Shown one piece after another: positions 1 to 14,015 of a stretch of DNA of 64,000 bases. Where the stretch lies: positions 7,394,849-7,458,848 of the forward strand of contig JAKZAP010000001.1 in assembly GCA_023053575.1 (NCBI GenBank), given 5' to 3'. Numbering within the stretch: position 1 is the first letter of the stretch; each line of letters starts with the position of its first letter. The DNA is from Branchinecta lynchi (lineage: Eukaryota > Arthropoda > Branchiopoda > Anostraca > Branchinectidae). Under the pieces are notes generated by a model. That model was not told where the DNA came from, searched no databases, and worked only from the letters and a program-made list of their open reading frames with translations. Made by a program: the position numbers and the translations under genes.

Positions 1-99
1 ACTAAATTTGCTGGGGGGTGGCATGAAGGGTAACAACCGCAAAATATAGTTGTTGGGAACAGGGGCATCAGGGGGGTTGTGCAGTACCCCCCTACGTTT

Positions 100-720
100 T
101 GGGTATTCTGTCAAATTTTCGCCGAATCGGTCTGTTTTATAAACTCTTTTGTACTCACATTGCCAAATTAGGTGATTTAACGTGTTTATTGGTTCCCAGT
201 CTTTATCGAATTTGGTAAATAATTCCACTTTTGTTCAGTCCCGAGTCGATTTCACCGCATTCGGTACGTCCATATGTAAATTCGGTGGTACGTATTTATT
301 TAGTGTCATTCGTTAGCGAATTTGGCTGTTCACGGGACTTTTCTCAAGTCTGTATCTGTTCTATCGCATTCTGTCAATCCGTTTCATAATTCGGTGATTA
401 ATCAGATTCATTTGGTTCTAATTCGTTACCAATTCGGTAATTCACCTGATTTTTTTTTCGTCCTCATGTGTTACCAGACTTACCTTATTCGGTTGTTTTA
501 GGTGCTTCTCCCAAGAGTTTATCCCATTCCCAAACTCGGTCGTTATATTGCTCTCGATGGACTCCTTATTTTTTTTAGTTAATTTTTCGGTAGTACGAAT
601 TCATATTGTTTGGTTCACCCCAGTTACTGTGCTTGGTAATTGAAGTGGCATTTATAGCTGTTGTTCTTTACCATTTAACGGTGGCCTCAACTGGTTTCCA
701 TTCATTACTTAACTTATACT
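100..720 (+). repeat. AT-rich degenerate repeat with TTCGGT motifs
   Basis: TTCGGTAA, ATTCGGT and related words recur every 40-60 bases; probably a decayed relative of 40980-41530 in the opposite orientation. No gene seen. Confidence 0.35.
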
Positions 721-2380
721 TCTAATGATTGCAGAACTTCAGGAATAAGCACGTCTCCTGACATGAAAACTAGCCTATTTTTGTTTGCTGCAAATTCAGA
801 ATAGATGTACTTTACATCTATTTAACCCCGGATGGACCCTTTTTTCGCCAGGCAGCTCTGTGGTTTATGAAGTAGCCTTGGGATTGCAAAAAAGCACTTT
901 GATCATGAGTGTTTCCACAAAACTTTGCCTGTGGCACGTTTAGCAGTCTTCACTATTTAGAAGAAGGGTACATCGTTTAGTTGGCATTTGAGGCGTGGAA
1001 TTTTTAGGTGCTTGAACCATGTTAAAAGCTAGAATTTGCCAGAAAAAAGGCGTATTAAAAAAATTTCCCCTGCGGTGCTTTCATTTTTCCTGGGTACAGA
1101 CGTTCACGACGTTGTTGCTTTGTGGCAACTGCGTTTTGGGTCGGCACATTTTCAAGGCCTGTTGGCAAAACTGGACGTCCCCCAAAGATAAAAGGCTAGT
1201 GACGGCGTCTCCCTGATGGCGTATTTTCTCTTTAGACTTGATTTTGTACATACTATACAACTTTTTACATTATAGCTTCTTGAAGGCAACTCGCTGTGTT
1301 TTAGAAAAAAAAAAAAAAAATTGGTCAATATCAGGTACCGATTCGGTCAATTTTTACCAGGTCCCCCCCCCCCCCCCCTCCCCAATAAAGAAAGGCTCGG
1401 GACGCCCCTGGTTGGGAATCCACCTGGAATCCACCTTGGCTGAACAGTTAAACAGTAAAAAAAAAATAGACAAGAAACATAGGCTACTGCACCACATCCG
1501 GAAAACTGAACAAATTCCAAGAAATTGGAATTGGATTGGAGAAATTGGCGTTCTTCTGTGCTCCCAAAAATATTTTGTGGGTCGATTTCTTATGTGCATC
1601 CCAGAAGTGTGTTTCCCCCAGTCTGGGCTCAAGCCTCATATCTTTATTTGTACACATATACTCTATAGGATACGCAGACCCTGGCCGTCATGATCTTACT
1701 CTATAATGAAGCTTCTATACTCATCATTGAGGCTGGTGGCCATGACCGCCCTTGGTACCGATGCGCCTGGAGTCACGTGTCCAGGATACTCTTACGCCGA
1801 GTCCACACATCTATGAGTGGGGTTACTAGCGACAATCCCACTCATCAATAGTGAGATGCATAACAATTCGTTGCCACGTCCCAGCAGGGCTTAGGCCCTA
1901 ACTTTCCTATTTGTCCTAAAATGAGATTATTGATGATGGTGGTGATTGTGGCTGGAAATCTTCTATAGCTGATTTTTAGTATAGCCTTTCAAGGAGTTAG
2001 GTTGTAGTTCCTGACTGTGAGGTAGATCAGTCATTTGTGGGTAGGCCAAAGCTATTCAGATTCTGCTATTGTTAATAAATATTTGTGACTGTTTAGATGA
2101 ACTACTGTATCCAGACTGTATCTCACAGTCGCTAGCCTATAACATAATTTCTTGAAAGGCTACATGATGAATTTGAGATAATGATTGTCCAGGGAAGCTG
2201 ACAGGGTACAGTACATAGAAGTAAATAGATGCCGAACAGTAATCATTCAGCATAGGTACAGAAAATATAGATTCTTTGGGCACTAACTCTGAATTGGACC
2301 ACAGTAACTGAATTGCAATTAGTTTTTTTTTGTAGTTTTTCTGTGTACAGGAGTATCTGAAGTGCATTCTCGTTTGAGGG
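721..2380. other. No gene recognised
   Basis: AT-rich intergenic DNA. A poly-A run (1305-1320) and a 16-base poly-C run (1363-1378) are present. The apparent frames at 1019-1216 and 1238-1693 cross these homopolymers and look random. Confidence 0.6.
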
Positions 2381-2384
2381 GTGC

Positions 2385-2745
2385 AGTGCAGAGCGAAAAA
2401 TTTTTACGAAATCTGTCGAAAATTTTACAGAATCCTAGAAACTGAGAATTCGAGCTTTAAATTATTGAACAGAAAGGATCACATACGAACAGTAACGCTA
2501 AAAGGCAGCATGAAAGACTATAAGCCAGCTACTAGGTATCGTTTTGGAGAAGCACAATTTGACAATATATTGAAGGTCACGATAGTAGTTATGATACCCA
2601 AGAACAAAATAAAAAGAGCCACATGCAAAACTTTTCTGAACACTATTTTTTTTTTTTTTCGTGTTGACTAATATTTAACTGCTTCTCTTACAAATTCTAT
2701 CATTTACAGCGGATTACACACCGGGATCCTAAGAATTCTCAGAAA
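2385..2745 (+). repeat. Dispersed repeat, copy 1
   Basis: Matches 40305-40665 along its length: tgcagagc, ttttacagaatcctagaa, gaattcgagctttaaatta, ggcagcatgaaagac and tacaaattctatcattta. The frame 2381-2671 is not conserved, so it is non-coding. Confidence 0.65.
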
Positions 2746-3219
2746 CAGGATGGAGTGACGTCCTGGCAGCAGCAGCTACTGTAGGCTAGTCAATACCCGT
2801 GATCACAAAAAGTGGGCACTACAGGTGAGATTTTTTAAGTTAGCTTTTTCCTGCCAAATTCAACCATTTCTATGCAGATTCTAGCTCTTAACGTTTCCCA
2901 AATTCCAATCCTAACATAATGGTGTTAATCACTTATTGAGATTCCAGCCGTAAGGTAACATAACGTAACTGACGGGATATCTATTGTATTAACATTAATT
3001 TATGGCCGTACAGGATGGAGTTACCGTACAAAAAAAGAAAATAACGAAACAACAAAACAAGTAGGTACAAAAACACAATGAATCACGACTAGCCTAATAC
3101 ACTCAATACTTAAAACATAAGACGGGTTAGCGGGATCTCGGCGATGCCCTTAAATGCCCGTGAAGCAGCCTTTCTACTCCTTCACACCTTATGTTTGGGT
3201 CAATAATTCCGAAATAGCG

Positions 3220-3600
3220 TGTCACATCACAATTGGAATGCCACGGTGGTAACCCAAGCAGATATTTACCCAATTTATAATAATAAGTAAGGTTGTCCGT
3301 CCGTCGGTCTCCATGTTAGCACGGTAACTCTCGAATCGAATGGAGATTTGTTCGAACTTGGTGTGAAGATGCTTTGAGTAAAAGTACAGGTGAAGTTCGA
3401 AGATGGGCCCCATAGCTTTATATTTAGGGGTAGGGGAGGGGTTTCAGATTAAGGGACGAAAAAATAGTTAAAAAAGCTCATGATATATTCAACTTAATGG
3501 AAAGGATACATGCTGAATACATAGCTGAAACTTATATTTTTGCCGGATAAGTAGCTCGTCCGAAGTCTGGCCAAAACCAGAAAATTCTGCATAGGTTGAC
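3220..3600 (-). mobile_element. Family A-related fragment, diverged
   Basis: Shares GTCCGTCCGTCGGTC, the aacttggtgtga segment, taggggtaggggaggg and tctggccaaaaccag with 21230-21520, in the same order but with many substitutions. Confidence 0.5.
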
Positions 3601-4374
3601 CAGTTGGGTTGATTAATCAATCAGTTAATCGTAATTATATTACTGTGGGATTGATATGTGTATAATTATTGTACGTTAGTTGAAGGAACCATAAAAGCTG
3701 TTAATAACTTGGTTATTAGCAAGTTCTTTGTTTATCCCAATATGTGAAATGTCGAGGCACTGATGTCACCTTTTTGTCCATATAGTCTGGAGTACACATT
3801 ACATTTGTTTTCCTTTCGATAAAATCAGGTCGGTTTTCTGACCTGCCACTCCCCTTCAAAATGAAGGTTGTGGCTTCAACGTAGCTGGCTCTAGTGGCTT
3901 GGCAAGTGATGGAACAGTCATGTTAAACAGATGCCGTATGACATATTATTTTAAAGCTGAACCTGCAAGTCATAGCAGGTACGATTCGTCATAGTGCACA
4001 AAAGCTTGATGAAATATTCGGGATAGAAATAATGTTTTTGAATGGTGAAACTAATCATGATTATAATCTTGCAGCATATTGCCGGTTCTTGCCTGCTGCC
4101 CAAGATAATCTGCACTGCAAGTTACCAGGCTCGACTAGATAAGTTCGTCCAAGAAGTTGCTAGTCTCCGTTATTATGGTACCTGAGTTTGGATTTGCATC
4201 ATCTTCAGCACGAGCCATTATGTCAAGCCTACTCCGCTGGTGCAAGCGAATCCAAGCTGTCATCTCCTAGACGACGCCAAAGAGGAGAGAAGGTAGGCTA
4301 CTTATCTTTCATAACCTTACAGTCCTGTGCTTAGCTGAACCCACCAGCAAAAACCATGATCTTTGGGTTCCAAT

Positions 4375-5012
4375 AGAACAAGAGCCACGAGCTGATATGT
4401 CACTTGTTACGAGTAGCTGATGCAAGAAAATAGATGAAATCGTCACAAAATACCCCTTCAACCCCCGTAGGTTCGGAATCTACTTTACCTTCACTCGAGT
4501 CTGAGCATTTCTGGCCGGCATCGCCTCGAATCGTCTAGGGCACTTGAATTTTCTACAGTGCAAGTTTAGATCCACTCGTTTCTTAGACGTGCCACACTGT
4601 TTTTGGTACTCCCCCCCCCCCCCCCCCACCTCACCGCCGTCGAGTCTGGTTTGGGCACATAAATGGATCACAAAGCATCTTCTCTTACCACCCATCAGGT
4701 TTCACTCAAACCTGAGCATTTTTCGGACCCCCCCCCCCCCCCCCCCGTGCTCAGATCCGGTCTGGACCCTAAAATATGTCATCTGCATGTGACCCCTCTA
4801 CTTCCCAAATTAATCTGCTCGGGTCCTTGATACGTGTGCCAAGTTGTATTGTCCTATCAGGTCCTTGATGTGTGTGCCAAGTTTCATCGTCCTAGCTTAC
4901 TTGGAAATGCCCAAAATTAGCAAAACCCTGACCGACAGACTCGCAGACCGACGGACTGTCAGGAATTGCGATCGCTATGCGGCTCGTAGCCCAAGGGCAA
5001 GTGCCTAAAAAG
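4375..5012 (+). mobile_element. Family B element, short copy
   Basis: Starts AACAAGAGCCACGAGCTGAT. Contains three Cys/Pro-poor, C-rich units with poly-C runs at 4611-4627 and 4728-4746, then tttcatcgtcctagctta, a gaccgacagactc block, tgcgatcgctat, and a terminal hairpin-like gcccaagggcaagtgcc. Confidence 0.6.
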
Positions 5013-8000
5013 TTCATCACTCAGAGATTTAAGCTAAGTAGAAGAGAGTTTACTGAGATTTAGGGAAAAACAAATGAGATAATCGACTATCTTAAGATCA
5101 TTGTTCCCGCAACATCAAGGGCGTAAAGGCAAAGCAAGGGCCCAACTGACAGCGGCAGTCCTCGATTAGGTCTACGAAGCCTCGGACCGCCCCCCCCCCC
5201 CCCTAGCTGGATTCTTTTCCCTTCTTCAGTTAATTGTAGATAAACTGAAGGCGCTTGCTCCGAAACTTTGCCTTTCCCAACGGTACTGCATACCTACCTT
5301 GAATACCTACGGCATTTTACTTATTCTTACGTTTCTTACGGTTGGCTCTTTCCAAGGTCTGTCTTCGGAACCATACAACCATTTATTGCTCTACTGTATT
5401 GGCCGGCAAGCATTATTAGGAAAATATTCGGACTGCAGTCAACGTCCAGCACTGTAGAGAATAAAAACAGCAGCCCCATTACTTTCCTGAACAGATCATA
5501 TTCTGTCTATTCCGGTCTGCTGTAGGCCAGGTATCTTCATGGTAGTTCCAGAATGCAAACCTTTCCAGGATAAGGGTTGAAAAAAAAGGGCAGATCAGGC
5601 GATATGTTATTGAGGAATAGCTATCATCAATGTCGCTTGGTTTCGTTCGAACGTACTGTAAGGTGACATTCCGTCTTTTTCAGGTGGCAAAATGTGATGC
5701 AGAACGACTTAACCAGCATCCTCTCCAGCATCAGACAAAATCAACCGTCTGACCGCCAGACTGAAAAACTTCGACCGGTCATGTTCAACCCTGTGATTGT
5801 GGCTAGTAATGACACGATTAGTGCAATATTTTCAATTTTACTATCCTTGAACAGAGACTTTACTTCAAGCAAGAGGAATCATTTACACTGCTGTTCAACT
5901 CGCTAGCTCTTTAATTATTGAATATTGACCGTGCTATAAATTCATTATTAAGCCCGTGAGAAAATTGATAGGAGACCCTGGAGAGCTACAAAGTTATAAC
6001 TATACCTGCGGGATCTAACCTACCTTGAGAGTCTTGACGTGTTATGTCTTCTCTCCATCGCGCACAGAAATTTTAGACGATATTTGATTGAGTCATTAAA
6101 GCGGTCATGACAGCGCTCAAGTGACTGGAATCAAGTGGTGGAGTTTTGCAAACAGAATCGTTGGACCGTTGAAGAGTCTTACCGAAGATGTGGTTGAAGT
6201 TGAAGGTGGAATCGTACTGTATATATTGTGTCGTGATGCTATTGAAGTTAGTGGTACACTGGATGGAAATGTTCATCCCTGCGTCTGCAAATTCAGAGAT
6301 ATTAGAATAGGTCCCAACTGTAACATTCCGTACAATAAAAGCTTGTCCTGGTTTCAGTTGTTCTTATGAGAAACGGGATTTTCAAGGAAGAGGATTGACG
6401 TCTGGGTTGATATCGTGGAGGATTCCTGTGGTCTCCATCTCCTAGGGTGTTTTAAAGTGAGACAAACTGCCACTTTACTTACAACTCAAGTTGAGCACAA
6501 TCTCTACTAATAGTACACTAAACACTGGCTTCCTCATAACCCTGGATGCAGCTGCTTATGTACATTCCTGCCTTGGCATTTTATCCGTTTTCATGTAGAC
6601 GCATTTTCTGCCCTTTGTAAAAAGAGACCACTTGCGACAGTCCATTGAGTCAGCCAGGTAGTAGAGAGTCTAAAGGGTCATTTTAGGTTTCTGTTGCGTG
6701 TCAGGTTGATCTCGGGGAGCGTGCCGTCCATTTCACTACACTCGGTTTGCAATAGTAAATACTGAAATACTCTTGATTACTAACTGTTCGTAAATATGAA
6801 TAATCACCGTATACCTAGCGGAAGAGCCGGAAGCGTCACCACAGCTGTGAAGCGTCACCACAGCTGTCCCGAACGAACGCCGCGATTGGTTGACACTGGA
6901 TTTGAGTCATCGTTCGGCGGACCTTCTCAGGTTCATTGGCGTATTCTGGACCTAGTCACATCGAGTGTACCATAACCTTCCCTCTAGTTTCTGCTTCGGT
7001 ATTCCTTCTTCTTGACCTTTCTGCGATGGTAAAATTGCTGTGGGAACCTGCTTGCGAACTAAAGACCGCAGAAGAGGGAATACACACGGCCAGGTGATAA
7101 AGGGCTACCGCTCGAGGCTCCCGTCCGTCTTTGATGAAAGCGAATTTGCTCAGTTATTGTTTTTGTTGGTACGATCAAGAGAGTATGGAAAACACCGCCA
7201 TCTAGGAAAACATCAACGGTTCCCAACCAGTCTAATGAAGATGTCGCTGGAAAATACAAAATTGCTGTTTTTACAGCAGCGCAGCCGTAAAACTGGATGA
7301 AATCTACATTCATATAAGCCTGATAGTATAACATTCATTTGTACACTATTTTCTGATACTTTTCTGGCCCACAGTTACCTGACAGTTACTTTTCTGCCTC
7401 ACAGTATACAAGTTGTATACGGAGTATACAAGTAGTACAGAACTGTACGCGGAACTTATAAAACGTAGTGTATGAGGATGGGGGGAGGAATAAACAGGAG
7501 AATCCATAGAGCTATCACTGCCTTTGGTTCAAGGACAGAACACGTGGTAAATAAAACAATATCTCTTCGATTTCTAGATTAAGGGTTTCCTGTCAAATGG
7601 ATCTGTCAGTTAAGCGCCAATGGACATGAACCTGCCAAGAGAGTGACTCGCTTCTACGACACTAACCAGTGCTTGAGCGGACAGATAATGATGCCAACGA
7701 TACTGTTTAAAGAAGCTGCACCTATGTACCGACGATTCCCGTCCCTTTCAGGGTTTGAGTTACATGATCTCCTTCAAAACGGATGTGTCAGCAGCAATAG
7801 GTACAACGGGTTTCCGGTCGAATAGTGAAGCCGACAAGACTGATTAGAGGAGCTGAACCCTAATATCGACCCCCCCCCCCCCCCGTTCAGGGTTTAAGTT
7901 TCATAGTCTGCTTCCAATTCCCGCAATTGGATGGTAATCGGCGCAATCTACAGGTAAAACTTACAACGAACGGATCTCAGCAAGACGGCGCTCGCTTACC

Positions 8001-8794
8001 GTAAACTCTTATTGCCCTGAAAGTAGATAATACTTGCCTCACGATTGCAGCTCTCTGTAACTAGGTATGGCGTACTCGATAGCCCTTTGCTATTCTTCAA
8101 CGTTTCCTAGCCGTTCCCTTTTCACCTAACCAATTCAATCTTCCAAACGGTTTTGGCCTGGGTTCACCTTCGGATCCGTCTCTGCGAAAACAGTTTTCTG
8201 GAGTTTGGAAGAAAAACTTGAAAGACAAAGCCTGGCTTTCAGACGCAAATGCTGATTAAAGGGTCCTTTTCAAAATGAGTTTGTCAGCCGCTTTCAGCAC
8301 TTGCGCAAATAGTCAAGCGACGAGACCAATTAGAGAAACTGCAAAACTAAACCAAAAATTACCCCCCCCCCCCCCCCTCACTTGCTCCGATTATCAAAGG
8401 TTGCTGAAAATTCCCGCAATAGCTGGCGGTCGTGAGAGCGATGAACCGGACTTACATGACAAGTACAAATAAACGTGTAACGTGTACCCGAGCTGTTGGT
8501 AACGTATTTGGACTAAACCGGTAGTCCGAGTGGTTGGCTTGCTTCATTACTCTAAAGGGGGAAGTTCGGACGGTGGTCCTGGCCAAGTTCTGGGTTCTAC
8601 CTTCAATAACCATAGTTTAAAAAACACACTTGCGTTTAATCATGAAGTTCAGCGTACACTGAATACATCTGCTACCCACTCTGACACTGACTTACGTATT
8701 ACGACATAGTACCGTCAAAGCACAAATTAAAAAAAAAAAATCTGTAACCCCCAAGACTTCACTATCCGAAATCTCAATACTAAGCCACAGGCAA
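5013..8794. other. No gene recognised
   Basis: Intergenic, with poly-C runs at 5190-5203, 7870-7884 and 8362-8377. Short frames such as 6121-6369 and 7040-7300 show no known motif and overlap frames on the other strand. Confidence 0.5.
6825..6868 (+). repeat. 20-bp tandem duplication
   Basis: GAAGCGTCACCACAGCTGT occurs twice in direct succession. No gene is seen around it. Confidence 0.8.
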
Positions 8795-8906
8795 CAAAGT
8801 CTATTTATATTTATTTATTTGTGACCCGCTTTTTGCATTACAGCGGAGTATGATTAAACACACAAAGTAAAATACACATATTTAAAACACTTAATAAAAC
8901 AATGTA
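8795..8906 (-). repeat. Retroposon 3'-end-like tail
   Basis: Reverse strand ends in (AAATA)n after a GCTGTAATGC-type sequence, with tttatttatttgtgacccgc on the + strand, typical of a LINE or SINE 3' end inserted in reverse. Confidence 0.35.
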
Positions 8907-9730
8907 AACAAGACCAAAGGCTTCGATGGGATCCCAAAAATTTTAGGGTTTATCAGACTCCTTGACATTTGACATATTGTACATTTCCGAGTCTTCGCTA
9001 GACCCCTTTAACATTTTTGCTATTTATCCATAATCAACCGCTTGAATATGTAGCCTACAACAAAAATGTTACCATTTTGAACTTCTTTGCTTACGGGCAA
9101 CTTTAGTACACCCACTGAGTAACCCCTCACTTATCCAGTACATCTTTTTCCAGTGAGCAACTCCTCCCTTAACAAGTACACCTTTTTCAGTGAACAACCC
9201 CTCACTTATTCCTACAATTCCTACTACAATTTCCTGCAATCACACATTAGATTCGGACACACTCTCGCTCTCCACACATCGGGCAGAAGTAAGGACCAAT
9301 TCTCCCAATAGGCCTACCCGTGTACCTCCTCCTACCTCCCAGCGGTAAAATATCAGCACGCATACTAATTAATAATTTCAATTCCTCTCTATCAAAACCC
9401 GCTATAAAATAAACACATTCACCCCATGTCTCTTTCGCCTCTGCATACAACCTTAGAGACCCCCTTCGACCTTCGATTACGTCACTGAATCAACACATGA
9501 TTGTCGGCCATGTGCGCAGAGCTATAATCGTTTGAGAATAAAGGGGTAGGACCGCCATAGCCGAAAACTGGTCGACAAGTTTTGTGTCCAGTTTTCACCG
9601 GATTCCGGGCCAACACCAAGTTTCATCAAAATATCTCATTCCCTTCGAGAGTTATCGTGCTTACAGATGGACGGACAGACAACTTTTGCGATGTCATAAG
9701 TATCCCTCCACTTACGTTTTGGGATCCCAA
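8907..9730 (+). mobile_element. Family A element, internally replaced
   Basis: AACAAGACCAAAGGCTTCGA at the start and GTTTTGGGATCCCAA at the end are intact. The CCGGATTCC-type tandem units are missing from the middle, which is instead composed of other sequence (about 9010-9590) containing repeats of CAACTCCTCCCTTA type. Confidence 0.55.
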
Positions 9731-10189
9731 TAAACATGACAACATTCTATATATCTTTCCGGTAAATTTGAGCATGGATTAAAGTTCAACTACGATCAAC
9801 TACAATTCCACCAAACTGCGCAGGCTAGCCTAACACAGTAAATAAAACTGGACGATCCGAGGAAACTGGACACTACCTGCTTTGACAGTAACTACGCTCA
9901 AGCCAAAAGTTAATTGAGTCGAAACTCAGATCCTAACGGTTTATAAAAGAGCTAGAAAACGCCACCAGTGGCTGACGCTTAGAACCAGTGCTGAACATTT
10001 ATTAGTTTGTTTTGCAGTAGCTTGCCCCGCTGCCAGTCCATATATCTCGTTAGCCATCTTCCCCGCAACATAGCGCAGTCAATACGTTAATCTTTCTATC
10101 TATCTTCTACTACGAGAAAAAAAAAGTAACTGCCCGCTGCAACACCAACTCAAATCCGCAAAGACCGCAGTAGCATTAGTTACATTTTG

Positions 10190-10655
10190 GCAGATACCAT
10201 GGAATCTGTTACCACGGTAACTCGATCTGCGATTAGTCTTTTTGCAATTACCGTGGTATCTGATATACGGTTGCTGCAAAAACGACAATTACCGATTTTT
10301 CCATGACTGTACCAAACAAATTTGGCGTGAGCCATGATAAGCTTTTGGGGAATAAAAAGATTTATCTATCTATCTAAACTGCGCTTTTCGGCGTCATCCC
10401 AAAAGATAAACTGATATTCAGTCACGTCACTAAGTGCCAAACTTCTTTCCCACCAATTTGACAAAAATTGATGAAAGTGAGATGACTTTTTCAGATACCA
10501 CGATCAGTTACCACGGTCGGACCGTGGTATCTGAATATCAGATACCACGATAACTGCAAAAACGCCTTTTGACCGTGGTATCAGATCCCACGATAACTAC
10601 AAAAACGGTTTTAGACCGCGGTATCAGATACCATGGTATCTGCAAAAACCCAACT
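10190..10655 (+). repeat. Palindromic minisatellite (GTGGTATCTGATACCAC), family E
   Basis: Repeated, mutually inverted words ACCGTGGTATCTGATACCAC followed by GGTAACTGCAAAAACG. Also holds the flank caagtgccaaactt and cccaccaatttgac shared with 63625-63665. Confidence 0.7.
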
Positions 10656-11374
10656 ATTTTAATGCCAGTTTTTGCCTTCAATGGTAGCAACTTCTTCCTT
10701 GAGTTACCTTTACGCACATGGTCAACAAGTCCACTCCAGTTACCACGGAAACAGATTCCGTTAAACACATTCTTGATAACATTGCGCTGCGAAACTTATA
10801 GACTTGCAATGATCCGAAGTCTTGGTGTCTCACTGTAAGGGTTCACGAATGGTTTTGTAGTTTTATGACTTTGTCATGTAAGGAAGAATAGCCGTTCTTG
10901 CTCATTGCACTTTGAGAGAATGTCGTTCACGCACTTAACACCGATAAAACTTTCACTGACACCAAGTCCAATCTTTATCTGACAAGAGGCGACAGCAGAT
11001 GGGTCCCCCAAGTTTCACTACTGCGTCTGAATGTAAGATATGGATACACTTTTGTTGGCCGACTGAAAAAGACAAACTGTTAGAATGAAACTGACCGAGA
11101 AGTACCTTGGTCTAAATGGCCAGCACTCTCCAAAGGGCACAGGCTGATCAAATTCTTGTTCTGCACTACTATCAGCGACTGCAAAATCAGAAATGACGAT
11201 GTCTGTGAAGGAAATATTTAAGCACAAGACAAAACTGGTTTGACATGACCACTGATCACACGCGAACATTTGGTGATTTCTATTATTTAGTTTACATGTT
11301 AAGGATGTAGCTACCGTAAACTTTCGGAGAAGTCGTCACACGGATTTGGTCTCTACACGTGAAACCAAATATGT

Positions 11375-11690
11375 CGGGACATCCCTACCAACCATCAGGT
11401 TTCACTCTAGTCGGAGCATCTCAGGGAAAAGACCGGAACCCCCTCCTACTCCTTCATGAATGGTTCCATCCAGGAAATCTTCTGTCACAACCGATCACTC
11501 GAGCATGAGGATTTCCGGGAAACGTCCAATAGCGCCCCCTTGCACTACCCCCGAATGGAGGTCGGATCCAGCCTAGATCCAAAAAAGATCACCCAGGGCA
11601 TGCGAGGTTTCTACCTTCTAAGTTGGTTCACTTGTTAGGTACCTACGTGTGCCAAACATTTCTGCCCACCCCCCCCCCCCCCCCTTCCAA
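11375..11690 (+). mobile_element. Family B-like fragment
   Basis: Shares accatcaggtttcactc, cggagcatct and the poly-C run (11669-11684) with family B units. Similar debris continues at 12150-12335 on the far side of the TIR element at 11703-12124, which suggests the TIR element landed inside it. Confidence 0.45.
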
Positions 11691-11702
11691 CGCACTACAT
11701 GG

Positions 11703-12124
11703 GATATAGGCGTATTCTCGCTGTTCCACGAGGACTCCACTTGAGGAGTCACAACGTTTTTGTTTGTCCCGTGGACTCACTTTCCGTATCTCGCGAGTCC
11801 CCGCGGAGGGGGAATGCTCCGATTATCACCACCATCATCAAAAAGGACTCCCTTTCGGATTCGGAGGAAAACCTATTTTTGCTGGTTTCGGTGCAATATA
11901 AAATTAAATAAAAACAATCAGAATGAACAAAACCAAAAATAAAGTGTATCTAGACTAATTTCGTCAACTGCATATTTTTGTTTCAAACAAAATCCATTTT
12001 GGAATCATTCCCCGCGTTCTCGCTGTTTCTGTACGCGGAGTCCGCGTGGAGTGACTCCCTCTATTCTCGCCGTTCCCTTCGATCCCCCCAGGAGTCCTCT
12101 GGAACGGCGAGAATACGCCGTATG
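11703..12124. mobile_element. Small TIR element, ends GGCGTATTCTCGC
   Basis: Left end GGCGTATTCTCGCTGTTCC and right end GGAACGGCGAGAATACGCC are inverted with one or two mismatches. Internal GGAGTCC-type palindromes follow each end. No clean target duplication is visible. Confidence 0.5.
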
Positions 12125-12335
12125 TGTTTTCTACTTTCCAAGTCGGTTAACTCGTTAGATCCCTACCCGTGTCAAAACATTTCTGCCCCTCCCGCCAACA
12201 CACCCCATCTAATCTAATCCGTCAGAACACACAAATCGATCATCTTAGAGTAGGCCTATCTACCGTAACAGCACGAAGTTTCACGCTAACCTGACCATTT
12301 CTGGGAAACATCTGGTACCTCCTGGACTCCGCTTG

Positions 12336-14015
12336 CAAGAATGGATGGTTATAGAAGTTAACTAAAACTGGTTATTCGTTTTTTGTTCTGCCTCACTCAC
12401 AGATTGTCCTATCCATAATGTCTGTCACGCAAACCGTTTGTTCCTTCTCGGTTTGTGTCTTACCGTAAGAGGATTTATTTTGTGTATCTTTGACCAAAAG
12501 TTGAGCCCCCCCCCCCCCCAGTCCTTATTGAGGTTGAATCGGACCAGGAGCAAAAACACATCGTCATGGCCTTGACCATGACCTTAGCATCTTTCAAGTT
12601 TCGCCCCAATTGCTCCAGATTATTTCTGACTCGTAAACAGCAAACCCGGTACTTACCTGTATCTTCAATCTTGACGATGCACAAGCGAACTTTTTGTAGT
12701 GATCATTCTCAAATAGACTGGCGACAAATGTACAACCAGACTGGGCATGTGGTGCAGTGAAAAAACATCCTCGTAAGAGACACTAGAAAAAAACGAAAAC
12801 TAAAAAATTTGCGTTTTAAGTCCGATAGACGTTAATTTCCGTTTATACCATGAGTGTACAATACGAAATATTAATTTTCTTTCTTTCAGAAGGAGTTAAT
12901 GCTTCCTGGCTCTTCTGCAAGGTACACAACTGACTGTAGGGAGCACGACAGTAAGATTTTGCCTGAATGGGTATTTTTTCATTAGACTTTCTTTCCACCG
13001 GTTCTATAAATAACTATGCTACTAGTTTATACGCAAGGTAGCCAGAAACGACTGTCTATCTGTTAGCATTCTATTCTACTGTTAGCATTCCTACCAGTCT
13101 TGTTTGACCTCAAGCAGCATTCTTTTCATTTAGCCCTGTCTGTGTTGTTATATAATAGATTGCCAAGTTGTTGCTCAATTCAGTTATAGGATTTCTGTAG
13201 AGAATAATACTAGTATGAAGCCTGCAGATCTGTCTCACAATCCCTTGATCAAGCAAGTCTCCCAGAGACAAAGCTGAAAAATGTGATTCTATAAAATGAG
13301 CGTTAAGACGTAGAGTTATCCCCAAGCACCACAGCGGAAGTATATCTTTCTTGTTTTCTTGCCATTCGGAAGTTACAAAATAAATTAATAATCCATAAAG
13401 CCTTGCTGACTTGAATCATGGCCTCCCCAGTCAAGCAAGTAAATTATCAGAGAAAGCTAGTCTTAAACCTTCGAGGCACAACATCATCAGTGGTAACTAG
13501 TAGCCTATAACTAGTGGCCTACCTGGTAAGAGCTGGAGTCTTTTCGAATTTCGAGAAGTATCTCCTGAGCTAAAGCAACAGCTCTGAAGTATCTTTCTTC
13601 TATCAGACTTGGTGCTGCGTTTTCATTACTTTGGTCCTGATCTGACACTGAAAGATATACAAAATTTAAGGAACTTTCAGGAGACTTTGCTCTGGCTCTG
13701 GTAGTGCTGTTTCAGGTGAGGAGCCTCAATTACCAAGCTGGGTCAATATGATTTCCCCCAAACCACTGTCCGAGTAAACAACCATGCCATGCATGTAGGG
13801 CTGACCTTTTTTTCAAAGAGGTAACACTAGTCCAACAACAGAAGTAACTTAAATATTTTGGATATGCAAATGATCTCTGAAAAGTTTTTTTTAATATCAA
13901 ACTTAAATGGAAGGTTGACAAGAAAATAATTATCTGCTTGTCTATGTGTGGTTCTCACGTTCGCGAAAAAAGGACTCCGCATGTTAACCGGAATTCTGTC
14001 AATGGTACATAGGCA
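12336..14015. other. No gene recognised
   Basis: Intergenic, poly-C run at 12506-12519. Nothing with coding or repeat structure that I can support. Confidence 0.5.

Noticed and set aside
1019..1693. Frames of 65 and 151 codons
   Set aside because: They cross poly-A and poly-C runs, lack known motifs and have an opposing frame on the other strand.
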